Assembly (NCBI GenBank): GCA_015179125.1
Contig: WHVA01000090.1
Location: forward strand, 186,001-250,000
Direction: 5' to 3'
Source of the DNA: Gautieria morchelliformis
Taxonomy: Eukaryota > Basidiomycota > Agaricomycetes > Gomphales > Gomphaceae
DNA length: 64,000 nucleotides
The stretch's first letter is position 1, and each line of letters begins with the position of its first letter. The position numbers and the translations under genes are program-made. Below, piece after piece: positions 9,550 to 21,144 of this stretch. The notes below the pieces were generated by a model. The model was not told the origin of the DNA. It ran no database searches and was given only the letters and a program-made list of their open reading frames with translations.

Positions 9550-12050
9550 GCCCCCCACACTCACCTTCCGCGCTGTCCCACGACGGCGCCAACACAGCCG
9601 ACGTCGACGAGCCGAACCACACTTTCTCAGGTTCTGTCGCTCGACCTTGCTCTGAGAACGACATGAAGGGTCTCTTTGAGTTCGCGGGCGAACTGCGCAG
9701 GCTGAGCCCGTCCGGTGCCGCGCACCGCTGCAGCTTTGAGAGCAGCTGGAGCACGCGTTAACACGCCGTCGAGGATAGGCGCAGAGGCGCTTGGGTATGA
9801 TTTAGAAGTCTTACAGAAAAGATATCAGTTTCTATCTGTCATTTCCTGCGCTCGATTCAATGTGCACCGCGAGTCGAGTCGAGTCTGCCTTTGTGCTCGA
9901 GTTAATGCGCCTTCTCCGATTACTTCTGACATCATTCTAACAGTGTCTATCACGCTTCGCATGGATGACGGTGTCGGGAATGGCGCGACAGGTAGAGGGC
10001 CAGGGGACGGCGGCAGCCTCTGCCGAGCAAGGGGAGTGCGTACCGCAGTGCAGGGGGCTGTAGCACAGCGGGCGCGGTACTACACTTGCGGGGACAGCAC
10101 CACCCGAGCTTCACGGAAAATGAACGGGTCACGGTGGTAATGCCTTCGACATGGGTCACGACCCCGGACCGACAGGGCGATCCTACGCCACATGGACAGC
10201 ATGTGCGTTACGTGTCGTCCTGGAGCAGCTGCACGCTGGGTGGGGGCGGCGGCAGATGTTGCTGCGGGAAGGGGTCTACAGAATCGAAAAGCGGCAACCG
10301 CGTGGGTGAAATCCTGGATCTTCCTTGGGGTGATGTGTGTTGTGGGCGCGACAACGGATCCATGAAACTTGCCCAGGCCGTGCACCGAGTTCACTCCCTG
10401 CAAGGCACGACATGATATGTAGCTAGTATTCCGCCGAATCCGATCTACTGTGAGCGACGCGGGCGGTGGAGAGAAATCTGCATGGTCGTGGTCGATGGTC
10501 ACGTCACGTTCCCTTGTCGAGGACAAGGGCTTCTAACCCCGGGAGATATAGATCCGGCATGATATACTGTGCGACAACGTATTTGAAAATAAAACATTCT
10601 ATTTGTCCGACCGCCTCGACCAATGGGGCAGGTCATACCAAAGTATGTGGGATGGGATGAAGCCTGGCATCCTAGTAACAAGTGTTTTTACTTAAAAGGC
10701 TGAATAGCTTGATCCTGGAGTTTCTGAGCAACGGCTCCGTACGGAAGACGAGAAATAAAGACAAGAGCATGCCCGAGTAGTGAACCCGAGGTCAATTGTT
10801 GATACCGATATTACGTAAAAGCTGAAGCGAGACGGACGAGCATATTTCTGATGTGTGATAAGTGATACACCTACCCTCATACCATATACTGAGGCGATTG
10901 AAGAATCACGAGCATAGGCCAATATTCTCTACATGCCTTTGGATACGGAGAGCAATGGCTCGGTACCTGCGCAGGGCCGCTACCCGGCCCGCCCATCTGT
11001 TACAGACACGAGTGAGTGAGTCCTGATCACTTGACGTGGTCGACGGTTCATTCAGTTCTTACTGTAACCCCTTGGACTCACCACGAATATACTTCTCATT
11101 CATGTCTGCTGTTTTTAGCTCCTCTCCGATCGTTCTCGCCCGTCGTCCTCTTCATGCCTGCAAGAAATACGGTAGCACCGGGCAATCCAGTGCTCTGCCG
11201 TACAAACGGCACACTTTCGCATCACCACCGCACGCACCCTTTGAAACATTTTCATGCCTTTCACGATGCCGCACCCATTGTCTTTCCGGATCCAAATCCA
11301 TCATGTATCCCGAGCATGTGCCGTTCACACCTCCGCTTGAAATTCGTAGACACCAGCCGATTTAATGCGAGTAGTGGGTTGGATGGGAAGGGTTATGCAC
11401 CCGAGGAGTTGTCACCCACAGTGATAGAACTAAGCAGGTTTAGCAGTTCCCTAAGTTCCGTACCCGGCAAAAGGATACTTCTCGTTCGAACAGTAAGCAG
11501 ATATACTTTTATCCACATCTGAATCTCACGGTTGGATGTACCGGTTGACGAGTGCAATACGAGGCTCTCCGAGCTATGATTCAGCATATCATTCATTTGG
11601 TCTGAAATGGGTCTGTAACTTGCCTATCGGCTTTGGTCCCTGCGCTTGTTAAATATGTTTTACTTTCCGAGCGTATACAGCTTTTGTTCTGTGTCAGACA
11701 TGCTCTGCGCCATATGCAAGGTGGGTTTTGAGATCAAGAACAATCACCGCGTGGGAAAATGTGACTAATGCATCAGTACAGTTTCCCACGACTCTTCTCT
11801 CTGCAAGTTCTCACATTCTTGATATCAGGAACACATGGCACACACATCGAAGCCTGCTCCCACGGCACTCACATCGTAGCCTGCAGCTCCCACGGCACTC
11901 ACCTTCCATGATAGGTCCGAAGTACGGAGTGCCATGCGGCGCCTCTCGTCCTTGTTTTTTCTGCCTACCACCTACCACCCACCACACTGCGAACAATGCA
12001 CAACGTTAAGGGCAACGATAAGGGCACAGTAGTCCACGATCGCCTTTCTA
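9550..12050. other. 2.5 kb without a supported gene
   Basis: Several open frames of 60-170 codons occur on both strands, but they overlap each other, show no domain and have biased composition. The left edge continues the host repeat interrupted by copia-1. The right edge may include the promoter of the NACHT gene at about 12050. I see no terminal repeats here. Confidence 0.4.
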
Positions 12051-15000
12051 GTGAGCCAAGTGTTCACTCTCCAACCCGAAGTGTTGCTGCAGCAATCAAA
12101 GTTGCAGGAAAAGCTCTTTCGTTTGCGCTATGCATTGTATACTGACTCTGGGCCATCGACAGCAGACTTGAAATGCTCCCATCTTCCCAACCTCTCACTG
12201 TTCGACAAGCGTCCTAGTCACTGCTTCGTGAAACTCTTCGTCGATAAGGATATTCAGAAAACTGCGTTAGCTGCGAGAGGCGATACTGCCTCGTGGAATG
12301 AGCCATTCTATTTGTGCGTTTACTCCCAGTGTTGTTGTCTCAACGTGATCTTAAATCCATACATAGCTTCCACTTGGATCGGTCTTCTGTGTTGGAAATT
12401 GAAGTATATGGGCATCATACTATCCGACCTGATGATTTCATAGGCAGTACGAAGGCAAGCATTGAGTTTCTGCTTGCGGAAGCAGCAACTGGAGGTCAGT
12501 CCTTTTCGCTCATCGACGGAATGCATGCGTAATCATCGAACACAGCAGTAGTAGCTCGCACACTGCAAAAATCAGATAAGGCAGGGAGGACGCATGAGGT
12601 TCAGACTGTCCTAGAGTTCACCATTTCGCCTTTCGCGACGTCCGACGAGGCGCGGGACACCCAGCTGAACGAAGCAGTTAGGGGAACGGAAGAGGTCGGC
12701 AATATGCACCCGGTGCCGTCCCCACTTGTTGTTGGAGGGCCTGGGGCCGATGCCGCCACTTCCGCTCTCAATACCCTCGAAACCATATCGGCGGCTTGGG
12801 ATCCACTCCTGGACAGGATCAGGCTGTTTACCGAGCTCGTGGATGGGATCTCCGAGGTATGTTTCAAGCGTCGGCGGTCTCCCAGGTCATCTCATGTACA
12901 CGGTTTGCTTGGTTCTAGGTCCACCCTTACGCAAAGATGGCATTGTCTATCCTGTCTATTGCGCACAAGGTAGATCTATCACATGCACCAGCTTGATAGA
13001 CATATCTGACGTCTGGGCAGACGATCATTGCTCAGAAGGACCGGGACGATGGCATCAATGGGCTGGCGAAGACCATTGAAGACGCCTATGCGTTCGTCCA
13101 CTTGGCAGAGCCGCTGAAAGAAATTGAATCGCAAAAGCCAGTGATCATACCCTTGACGAATCAGACAGTAGAGTGTAGTTACTTTATCCGTGACTACGCC
13201 AAAAACAAGAACTTCTGTATGTTGGACCCATCGTGTCAGGTGGCCGTGACTGAAAGTCTTTGTGTAGGGAAAAGAACCGCGAAGAATCTAGTGTCGGATG
13301 TCGACAGCAAGGTCAAACAATACCAGGACACGTTCAACAAAATCAAGTCGGCGTTACAGGAACACGCCGTCATCCATACTGAAATCACTGTACTACGTGT
13401 TCTGGATGTCGTCGGTGACCTCTGTGAGCTTTTCTGATTTGGGGCTTTTCCCGAGGCTAATACACCTTACAACCAGCTGGGGAAGTTCATCTTAATGACA
13501 TGCCCTACGCAGCGGGAGCTGGTTGCGATCCTACAAAAGGCTGTTTGCCGGGTACTCGCGAGAAAGTTGTTGGGGAGATATGCGATTGGGCCAACCAGGA
13601 TAGCGACGATACTCCCCGGATATTCTTCTTGAACGATGTTGCAGGTGCCGGCAAATCTGCGATTGCTCACGAGGTCGCTCGACGATTTGACAGGCTCAAA
13701 CGTCTCGGATCGTCATACTGTTTCGACCGCGCTCGTCAGGCACAACGCTCCCCCGGAATGTCTTCAGTACAATTGCTCGTGGTCTGGCTGATCTAGATCC
13801 AGAACGCAAGGCATCGCTATTGAAAGTGGTTCCGGAGCAGCGCGAACTTCGGACCTTATGCGTGCCTAGTGTACAGTTCGAGAAGTTCATTCTAGGTCCC
13901 GCTCAGGGCCTAACCGTCATTGGACCGACGGTGATGGTTATTGATGCATTGGATGAGAGCGGCGACGAGGAATCTCGCCAGGGTCTCTTGTCTGTACTTG
14001 GCGATGATGCAGCAAAACTGCCCTCTAATCTCCGTCTTCTTATCACCTCGCGGGCGGAACAAGACATCCAGGACGCTCTTCTTGGGAAGAAGCACGTGCT
14101 GTCCAGGTCCATAAAGGATCTTGACCCCAATTCTGCCGATGATGTCTCTCGTTTTGTGAAAGTCCAGTTAGGTCACCTTAGCGCCCTCGAGCACAAATGG
14201 CCCAATAATGGCTGGTGTCGGTTATTAGTCGAGAAATCTGAAGGTCACTTTCAATGGGCATCCACGGCTTGTTGTTTTGTCAAAGGAGATGGGAAACATG
14301 GTCGGGATTCTGTTCAGCAATTGAAGGAACTTTTCGTCAAGAACCTCCGTGGGATGGATAACCTGTATCTCGGTATCCTCAAGCAGATATTCGGCGACGG
14401 CGATGATTTGACGGACAATGTCAAGTGTCGCTTTCGCTTGGTGATGGGCTGCATCCTGGTTGCCAGAGAACCGCTCTCGATGTCTGCCCTGCAGAAATTG
14501 TGCAAGGAAGACGACTCAGGCACCGAGGTTCATGATATAGTTAGACCCATGGGCGCTCTGCTAAGCCTTCCTTCTCAAGAATCTATCAGTCTGCTGCACA
14601 CGTCTTTTCGTGACTTCTTGACAGACCGCAACCGGAGTGAACCATACTACATCGATACATCTTCACACCATGACGGCATGGCACTCTCATGCTTGCGCGT
14701 GATGAAGGATGAACTTTGTTTCAACATTTGTCATCTTGAAACTTCCCACCTGTGCAACAACGATGTCGTTGACTTGCCGGCACGGATCGAGAAGTCCATA
14801 TCATTACAACTTTCCTACGCTTGCCGTTTTTGGGCGGACCATGTTTCTGTTACGACTTTTATGCCTGATATAGGCACAAAAGTCAAGGATTTTTTGGAGA
14901 CTACGCTACTCTACTGCTGGAAGTTTTGAGTTGCTCAACAAGTTATCCGTTGCATCGGCAGCCCTCTCATCAATAGGTGGGTGGAGCCAGGTAAGCGCCA

Positions 15001-15837
15001 CGCCCAAGTGCTATGGCTTTGATAGACGAGTACTGACACGAGTCTAATGAACTTCAGGATAATGATACTATAGCATTTGTAACGGATACCCGCAATTTTG
15101 TAGCTGCATTTGGAAGTGTAATCTCTCAGAGTGCTCCCCATCTCTATTTGTCGGCACTCCCGTTTGCATCTGAAAATTCGAAACTATCTGAGACTTATCT
15201 CCCACGATTTCCACGACTACTCCGCGTCGCGACCGGGAAAGCGACGACGTGGCTACCTATTCGAACCGTCCTGGTAGGCCACACCGGCGCCGTCAATTCG
15301 GTGGCGTTCTCGCACGAGGGCAAGCGCATCGAAGCGCATGATCTCAAAGTCTCGTGCCAAGACGATCTGTCTGTGGAATGCAGACACCGGGCAGCTCATT
15401 TCAGCAACATTCGCAGGCAACCGCCAGGGTCATGTCCGTGGCTTTCTCGCACGATGGCAAGCGCATCGTCTCCGGTCTCATGACAGGACGATCCATGTGT
15501 GGAATGCAGACACCGGGGAGCTCATTTCAGGACCATTCGAAGGCCACGACTACTCGGTCAAGTCGGTGGCATTCTCGCACGATTGCAAGCGCATGATCTC
15601 AAAGTCTCGTGCAAGGACGATCTGTTTGTGGAATGCAGACACCGGGCAGCTCAATTCAGCAACATTTGCAAGCCACACCGCCAGGGTCATGTCGGCGGCG
15701 TTCTCGCATAACGGCAAGCGCATCGTGTCTGGGTCTTATGACAAGACGATCTGTGTGTGGAATGCAGACATTGGGGAGCTCATTTCAGGACCATTCGAAG
15801 GTCACACCGACTCGGTCAGGTCGCTGGCGTTCTCCCA
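12051..15837 (+). pseudogene. C2-NACHT-WD40 STAND (NLR-like) gene, degraded
   Basis: An N-terminal C2-like domain (about 12180-12530; PSHCFVKLFVDKD, LEIEVYGHH, DDFIGSTKASIEFLL) is followed by a helical linker (12700-13430) and a NACHT NTPase. Its P-loop is VAGAGKSAIAHEVA (about 13638-13680) and its Walker-B-like stretch is VMVIDALDESGDEE (13935-13980). A winged-helix/arm region (to about 14930) precedes at least four WD40 units (15270-15837; GHTGAVNSVAFSHEGKRI, NADTGELISGPFEGH). Basidiomycetes carry many such proteins, thought to act in non-self recognition. Several frame changes occur, near 13745 in a run of C, at about 14925, and repeatedly in the WD40 part, beyond what short introns explain. 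The last WD40 unit stops abruptly where an ammonium-transporter piece begins. Domain identity is secure; exact exons are not. Confidence 0.78.
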
Positions 15838-15884
15838 TCTCTTCCTCTATTCCCCCCTCACCCTCTCACCCCTCTGTACCATTC

Positions 15885-16110
15885 TTCTACTACGGTCTCT
15901 TCGTGGCAAAAATGCCCTCAGCATGATCGGCTTGAGTGACATGTGTTTGGGGGACGTCCTTTCAGGTTAGCTCCATTTCGCCCACCGGAAGACCGTGCTG
16001 CCTTGTCCCCCTTCCTCCTCGTCGCTAACCTCTTTCCCACAGTGGTTCTTCTGGGGCTTCTCCCTCGCGTTCAGTGAGACAGGCAGTCGCTATATTGGCA
16101 ATTTGAGTGA
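15885..16110 (+). pseudogene. Ammonium transporter (Amt/Mep) gene fragment
   Basis: Two exon-like pieces around a canonical intron (donor after TCCTTTCAG near 15966, acceptor CCCACAG near 16042). The second reads WFFWGFSLAFSETGS then RYIGNL, the conserved Amt/Mep membrane-helix block. The first reads RGKNALSMIGLS, matching the loop that precedes it in fungal ammonium permeases. A donor-like GTGAGT follows near 16107. Only about 45 codons survive, joined directly to a truncated WD40 unit. Introns are retained, so the piece moved as DNA rather than as a cDNA. Family members move ammonium across the plasma membrane; this piece cannot. Confidence 0.7.
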
Positions 16111-16111
16111 G

Positions 16112-17600
16112 TAGCCTGCGCCCAAAAAAATTAATCAATTTTTATAAGTCGGGTCGTGCCGCGGATTTGGGATCCATCACGTGTCTGTGTTGTTGACGCG
16201 ACGCCGTCGTGAAGTGACCGGGTGTATGTCTCTCGGTTCCCGTTGCCTGCTTCGCGGCTTCCTGTGGTTAACGTGGCGGGGAGCAGACGAGCAGTCCGGT
16301 CACTTCTTTGGAATTCGCGTCACATCTCCCCCTATTCGTTTGCTTCCTCCCTCTATATGCCAACCTTATTCCTTATTCATTGTACCCCGCTCCCGCTATC
16401 CCTGATCTGCGCCATCGCTTCCTCTTCCGTGTTGGCACTCCTTGTCTCCCTTGACGCTTTTGAACTCGAGGCAGGATCTCGGTATGGGTAGCAATCGAGA
16501 GAGGCAAGCTGCCCAGGATCAGTTAAAAGCGTACCTATGCATGACGCGCTCTCTTGGGCTTCGGACTCCAAGTAAACGCAGACTCAGAACGCAGTCGCGT
16601 ATGGCGGGGTCAAGCTGGGTGGAGATTGCGTTGAGTATTGTGCGTAGATTATGCAGGCTACGCGTTGGTGTGGACAAGGCTTGACACGAATCATCAGAAT
16701 AGGGCTTGGGTCGGGCTATTGTGGGTGGTTGTGAAACAACTAGGACGCGAGTCACGACGCACTGTACAGTTACCCAGAACGTGGCTCCTAAGAAGCCACT
16801 GCCCCCATAAGAGCCCATGGAGAACCGGCTACTTATCACGGTTGTGTATATAAATAGACAGATCACGCCGTGTATCACCGGAGCACTGACTCGCGCACAC
16901 TAGACTAAAGTCCCCGATCCCGACGCCAAATCCGAACATTCCATAATAAGTATCTGCACCTCGGCCTGGGTCCTTCTTTGCACGCTGCGCGCTACTCACA
17001 TGAACACGTCACTGCTTCGACGGAAGCAGCAGAAAAAGCGATCAATGGAAGCATCCGGCGCCAATCTCCGAGTGACAATATTAGGACGGCATGCGAGTTT
17101 AGCGTTGATTTTCAATCAGATGGGGGGATGGGCGCGGTCGGTTTTTACGCAGGGACGTGAGGATTGCAGAGTGTGGGTGAGAACGAGAGACCCAAGAACG
17201 CCACGACACGCCCGACACATGGCGTACCCTGCGCACGTGGTCTTGCGTTAGACGGGTAGATGTGATGAGGTGATATGGTGGAGGAGTGGGCGAAGGCGAG
17301 AGTAGTGCTTATATGGAGAGGCGTTGCGTGATGGAACGGGAGGCAGAACGGCAAGCGGAATGGAGAGAGACAGGAAACGACAACGATGGAACAACAGGAA
17401 AGGTGGAGTGCCAAGAAGCAGTCGTTACTAGCTCAGGGAGAACAAACCCGCACACGGACACGGTGCGGCACACCACCAGGGGTCCGAACTTAGTGGAAAG
17501 AGGGAGAACCGTGGAAGGTGGACGAAGAGTGGCCCAGGACAGATCTAAGTTAGGGTTGGAGGGTGGATAGAAAGACTCTAGCAATAGACGGCTATTGAGA
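16112..17600. other. 1.5 kb without a supported gene
   Basis: Open frames are short and overlapping. A TATATAAATAG sequence near 16847 could be a core promoter but leads into no recognisable gene. Nothing else that I can support. Confidence 0.35.
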
Positions 17601-17633
17601 ATCGCCAGTTACGCCTGACAGCCCCGATCAGGC

Positions 17634-17772
17634 ACGTGCCACGGGATCACGATTACGTCACACGTCGATTACGCCATGGGATGACGATCACGCCACACGA
17701 TCAAGATCACGCCTCGGCCATCAATCACGCCACGGGATCACGATCACGCCACGATCATCAATGGCTGATCGG
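17634..17772 (+). repeat. Degenerate GATCACGCCACGG minisatellite
   Basis: About nine imperfect 12-18-base units built around GATCACGCCACGGGATCACG. It sits beside the left end of the WD40/ankyrin remnant. Confidence 0.65.
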
Positions 17773-17925
17773 CGTGGTCCTGAGCGCTCTCGGTATATAT
17801 ATATATCGGCTACTCAAGCTCGGTGATATAAGAAACAAGCATTGAGAGTACCAACTTGGTCAACCATTGTCAGGATGTTGGGGGAATAAACCACCTACTC
17901 TCCCATATGACGCCTGACATGTTAC

Positions 17926-18640
17926 AAATGGCCCCGAAATGACATCACCGGTCGTTACTCCTATACCCAAATGATCCTGTCACACGATCCCGAAACAAGC
18001 CGTTTTCCGTGCCGCGACAACACCATAGAGCTGACCGCGTTGTTGTGGCCTTCGATTGGTCCAGAAACGACCTCGCCGGTTGTGGCATCCTTCGCCAAGA
18101 TCATGTCACCAACCCCTGAGACGATCCGTCTGCCATCTTGACAGAACACCACAGAGTAAACAGACAGGTGAATTGTGGTTGAAAGGTCCTGAAACGAGGC
18201 AGATCGTGTTAGGAGCTGGGGACAGCATGACCCAGAGTATAGGATGCAGAGACTGGCCTTGCCGTCAGGAATGGATCTGACCTTCGAATCGCCTTGAAAC
18301 AGCATTGCCAGTCTCTGGGTCCCACACCCGGGTAGTGTTCTCTGTTCTCAGGCTGGGCCCAAAAGCGCGGGGTTGGGCTCGTCAAATTCCGAGGCTGGCC
18401 CTGACCCGAGCCCGACCAGGGCTCGGGCCTGCGTGGGAAGTGGATGCCGCACACGGAGACGTTCTCCACCCTTTGGGTTGGTATTCGCGCCATGTTCCAA
18501 TATCAGCCGAATGACCTCAACGTTGCCATCATACGAAGCCGCTAACAATGCAGTGCCATGGTCGCGGACCGGTGTGAGGAGGACATACCTATTGCGTGCT
18601 GAGCTGTGCGTCAGAAGACTGCTGTCGAGAAGCACGGCAA
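17926..18640 (-). pseudogene. WD40 and ankyrin repeat debris of a STAND-type gene
   Basis: Reading leftwards from 18640, an ankyrin unit (GTALLAASYDGNVEVIRLIL then EHGAN) is followed by WD40 units in changing frames: WDPETGNAV near 18310, SVVFCQDGRRIVSGVGD near 18140, GEVVSGPIEGHNNAVSSM near 18060 and TTGDVISGP near 17950. A GC-rich GGGCTCGGGC-type segment interrupts the reading at about 18348-18440. The mixture resembles basidiomycete NACHT proteins with WD40 or ankyrin tails. It lies opposite in orientation to the larger NACHT remnant 2 kb to the left. Several frame breaks and no complete domain, so a pseudogene. Confidence 0.65.
18348..18440. repeat. GGGCTCGGGC-type GC-rich repeat segment
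   Basis: Rich in CCCGAGCC/GGGCTCGGG words like those in the hAT-like element at 18993-19648 and the segments near 48.4 and 49.0 kb. I could not define its ends; a TAGTG sequence near 18333 might be a decayed terminus. Confidence 0.45.
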
Positions 18641-18992
18641 GGATCTTTCACGATGGTCATGGCTGCTCCACTGTCGGCGCAACAGAGATCGTGCAGCGAA
18701 TGCCAGCCTTTGCGCATCGTCGGCGCTGGCCGCGCCCGCCGCTCGGGTCTGCGCGGCGTGCCTGGGATCGCCGTTTTCCCATGCCCAGTCATTTCATTTT
18801 CTGTCACGTGGCAGTCCGCCAATCCCCTGTCACCCCTCCCCATATACCATCGCCGCCCTGCCCTGGCTTACCCTGCGGGTGATTATCGACAATCTCCCTC
18901 GCTGACCTCAGTGACCTGTTATCTTCCCCGACCGCCTATCCTCCCACGAGACGGACATCCATATCACGTTAGCTACCCTTACCCTCCGCAGG

Positions 18993-19648
18993 TAGTGATG
19001 GGCACGGCCCGGCCCAGGCCGCGGCTTAGCCCGAGCCGAGCCCCCGAAAGCCCGAGCCGGGCCAGGCCCAAGCCGTTGGTGCGCCGGGCTTCCAGGCCTG
19101 GCTCGAGTTTTGACAAGCCCGAGCCGGGCCCTGAAGCCGCGGCCTCGTAGGCGCCCGCCGGCACCGCTGCCGCCCGGCGCTTCTCCTTCTCCTTCCGCCC
19201 CACCATCCCGCCAGCGCCTTGAAAATCCCGCCCCCACCCCTGCCGTCTCCTTCCTTCACCTGTACCCTGCAGCGAGAGCAGCGCGGTACGGGCCTTGCTC
19301 CTCCGCGTGCGTGTGCGGGTGCATGTGGGCGTCTGCGTGGGGGTGGGCGTGCACATGCGGCTGCGTGTGCGCGTGCGTATGGGGCTGCAGGTGCGTGGAG
19401 GGGGGGTCGGGGGGATGGGCATGCTGGTTTGGACGTGCCAGCGGCGGCGGCGGCGGGTGGTGGTGCTGTTGTTGGAGGTGCAACACATGTCTAGTTCCCC
19501 ACCAACAGGCCGCGGCCCAAGCCGGGCTTAGCCCGAGCCGAGCCGGGCCTGCTGGTGAGGGCCTGGCTCAGGATTTGGGAAGCCCGAGCCCGAGCAGGCC
19601 GGGCCCAAGCCCGGGCTTTGGGGCCGAGCCGGGCCCTGCCCATCACTA
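18993..19648. mobile_element. Non-autonomous hAT-like element, GC-rich, 656 bases
   Basis: Starts TAGTGATGGGCACGGCCCGG and ends with the inverted match ...CTGCCCATCACTA. The 8-base target duplication TCCGCAGG is exact at 18985-18992 and 19649-19656. An 8-base duplication with TAG..CTA-type ends fits the hAT superfamily. The interior is made of CCCGAGCC words flanking a GTGTGCGG-rich simple repeat (about 19290-19400) and has no transposase. A hAT transposase remnant exists at 46.4-48.3 kb, but I cannot show that it is the partner. Confidence 0.88.
19290..19400 (+). repeat. GTGTGCGG-rich simple repeat
   Basis: A run of GTG, TGC and GGG words inside the hAT-like element. It yields long meaningless open frames on both strands. 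Confidence 0.6.
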
Positions 19649-19970
19649 TCCGCAGGGTCGGACGTCTCTATTTCACACATGCAAGTTTCCTATCGTATCT
19701 CCCGCAGGGTGTCACTGTCTAAAGCCTGAGCACAAGGCATGGCTGATGTTCGCCTGCAATAGTATGTCCGACATCAGAGGGGATCTGCGCAGCGCCAAGA
19801 ATATCTGCTTCGGAAGCAGGGCAAATAGTACTCTCATTTCTGACCTCGGGCGTCGACACGAAAGAGTTTGAGAGCGAAACACCAAGTTTTGCTCTCAAAC
19901 CCTTTCTCGTCACCCGACCGTGTCGCCGAGCGTTTCCTGAGGGGTGTTCGTAATTGGCCGCGATACAGCC

Positions 19971-20915
19971 GACATTCATTCGATCACACGCTTGGGACGC
20001 GTTCCTGCATCGCGGTTATACGTTCACGTCATACATTCGCCTCATTCCCGGAAGGGCGCTCGGCCCACTTATTCCGATCGTCTTCTGCCATCACACGATC
20101 GTACAAAATATCTACACCACGAAGCAGCACCCCCGCGTTGCGCAGGCCCTCGCTGTAACATGCGCAGGCAAATCTTATTATTCATCAATATTTAAATCGC
20201 GCATGGCAGCCCAGCACGCCGGCGTACGGTCGGTTTGTGGATATTTGGCGCATACGCGTCCACGCACATAGAGCTCTCTGCTGATTCACTCCACCCGAAG
20301 CTCGCAGAATTACCGTGTGCATCCCAGTATGCAGTACTGAACTTAACCACATCCTATCCATGCATCATCGGCCTTTCTGGCTCCCGAGGGATCCTTATAT
20401 ACTTCCTTCCGCACCGTAACCACACACCACACCACCCTCGCCGCTCCCTGTAACAAGCTCACGGAAACCATGATGATCACTCAAAGTGAGTATATACCGC
20501 ACCGCCGCACCAAAGTTGGGCCATCCGGCTGGGGGGAGCAGCATAGTACCATACGTAGGCATAACAGCCAGTGGGCCCGACGCAAGGCGCTGTACTGCGG
20601 CTCCAACAATCCCAGGACAAGAAAAGCCCGAGGGGACACCACTTGTTGGGTGCATTTATGCTCCTGCACCAAAGTCAAGCCAAATATATTCCACCATTCG
20701 TATTTCCTTCCAATTTCTTGTCAGATTGTTCTACTATGATCACTTTATTTTTCAGCATTTTTCCGAAATTTTCTATCAAAGATTTGTATTTGTATTTCGA
20801 CTTGTTTTTCTTCCTTTCACCACCAGCACCCTTACGTAATCATTTCGATGCGCGGGCTGCCATGGGCGCTAAAGGGCTGGGTGGTAGTATATGCACAGTG
20901 AGACAGATTTCCCCC
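19971..20915. other. No gene recognised
   Basis: A mixed-composition stretch between repeat copy B and the leader of the second copia. The AT-rich right part (20690-20830) may belong to that element. Nothing coding that I can support. Confidence 0.35.
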
Positions 20916-20920
20916 TCTCT

Positions 20921-21130
20921 CAGTGACAACCAAATTCACTGAGAGAGGCAAGTAAATTAGTCTTGTTTTCTTTTGATTTATTGACCTAGAAATCCTGTAG
21001 TGAATTAATTTCTAGGTAGTGTATAATATATTCAGTGACAACCAAATTCACTGAGAGAGTGAATTAATTTCTAGTCTATTCTTTTGAGCAACAAGTCCAA
21101 ACCTACTGCCTATAATTCCTGTCTACTACA
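20921..21130 (+). repeat. Putative 5' LTR/leader region of copia-2
   Basis: A 27-base block, CAGTGACAACCAAATTCACT plus GAGAGAG, occurs at 20921-20947 and 21033-21059. GTGAATTAATTTCTAG also occurs twice. The region ends ...CTACTACA at 21130, directly before the primer-binding site, as an LTR should. The start of the LTR cannot be fixed because the 3' half of the element is missing. Confidence 0.5.
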
Positions 21131-21144
21131 GGGTTATGGGCCCC
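21131..21144 (+). promoter_or_regulatory. Primer-binding site of copia-2 (initiator tRNA-Met anticodon arm)
   Basis: GGGTTATGGGCCCC, the same half-tRNA site as at 3149. The first ATG of the Gag-Pol frame (21136) lies inside it. Confidence 0.75.

Larger units (their letters stand above)
18840..19970 (+). repeat. Dispersed repeat, copy B (split by a hAT-like element)
   Basis: Colinear with 2100-2936: CATATACCATCG through the ACATCCATAT block (18955), then after the insertion CGGACGTCT (19665), the GATGTTCGCCTGCAATA block (19744), GCTTCGGAAGC (19809) and AAAGAGTTTGAGAGC (19860). The 18993-19648 element and one copy of its 8-base duplication interrupt it. Confidence 0.65.

Noticed and set aside
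11016-11522. A 168-codon plus-strand frame
   Set aside because: Ser/His/Pro-rich, no motif, overlapped by another frame; no splice or homology support.
17601-17925. A possible solo LTR bounded by GTTAC with ACGCCTGACA at both ends
   Set aside because: Collapsing the segment does not rejoin the adjacent WD40 reading frame, and the ends lack TG...CA.
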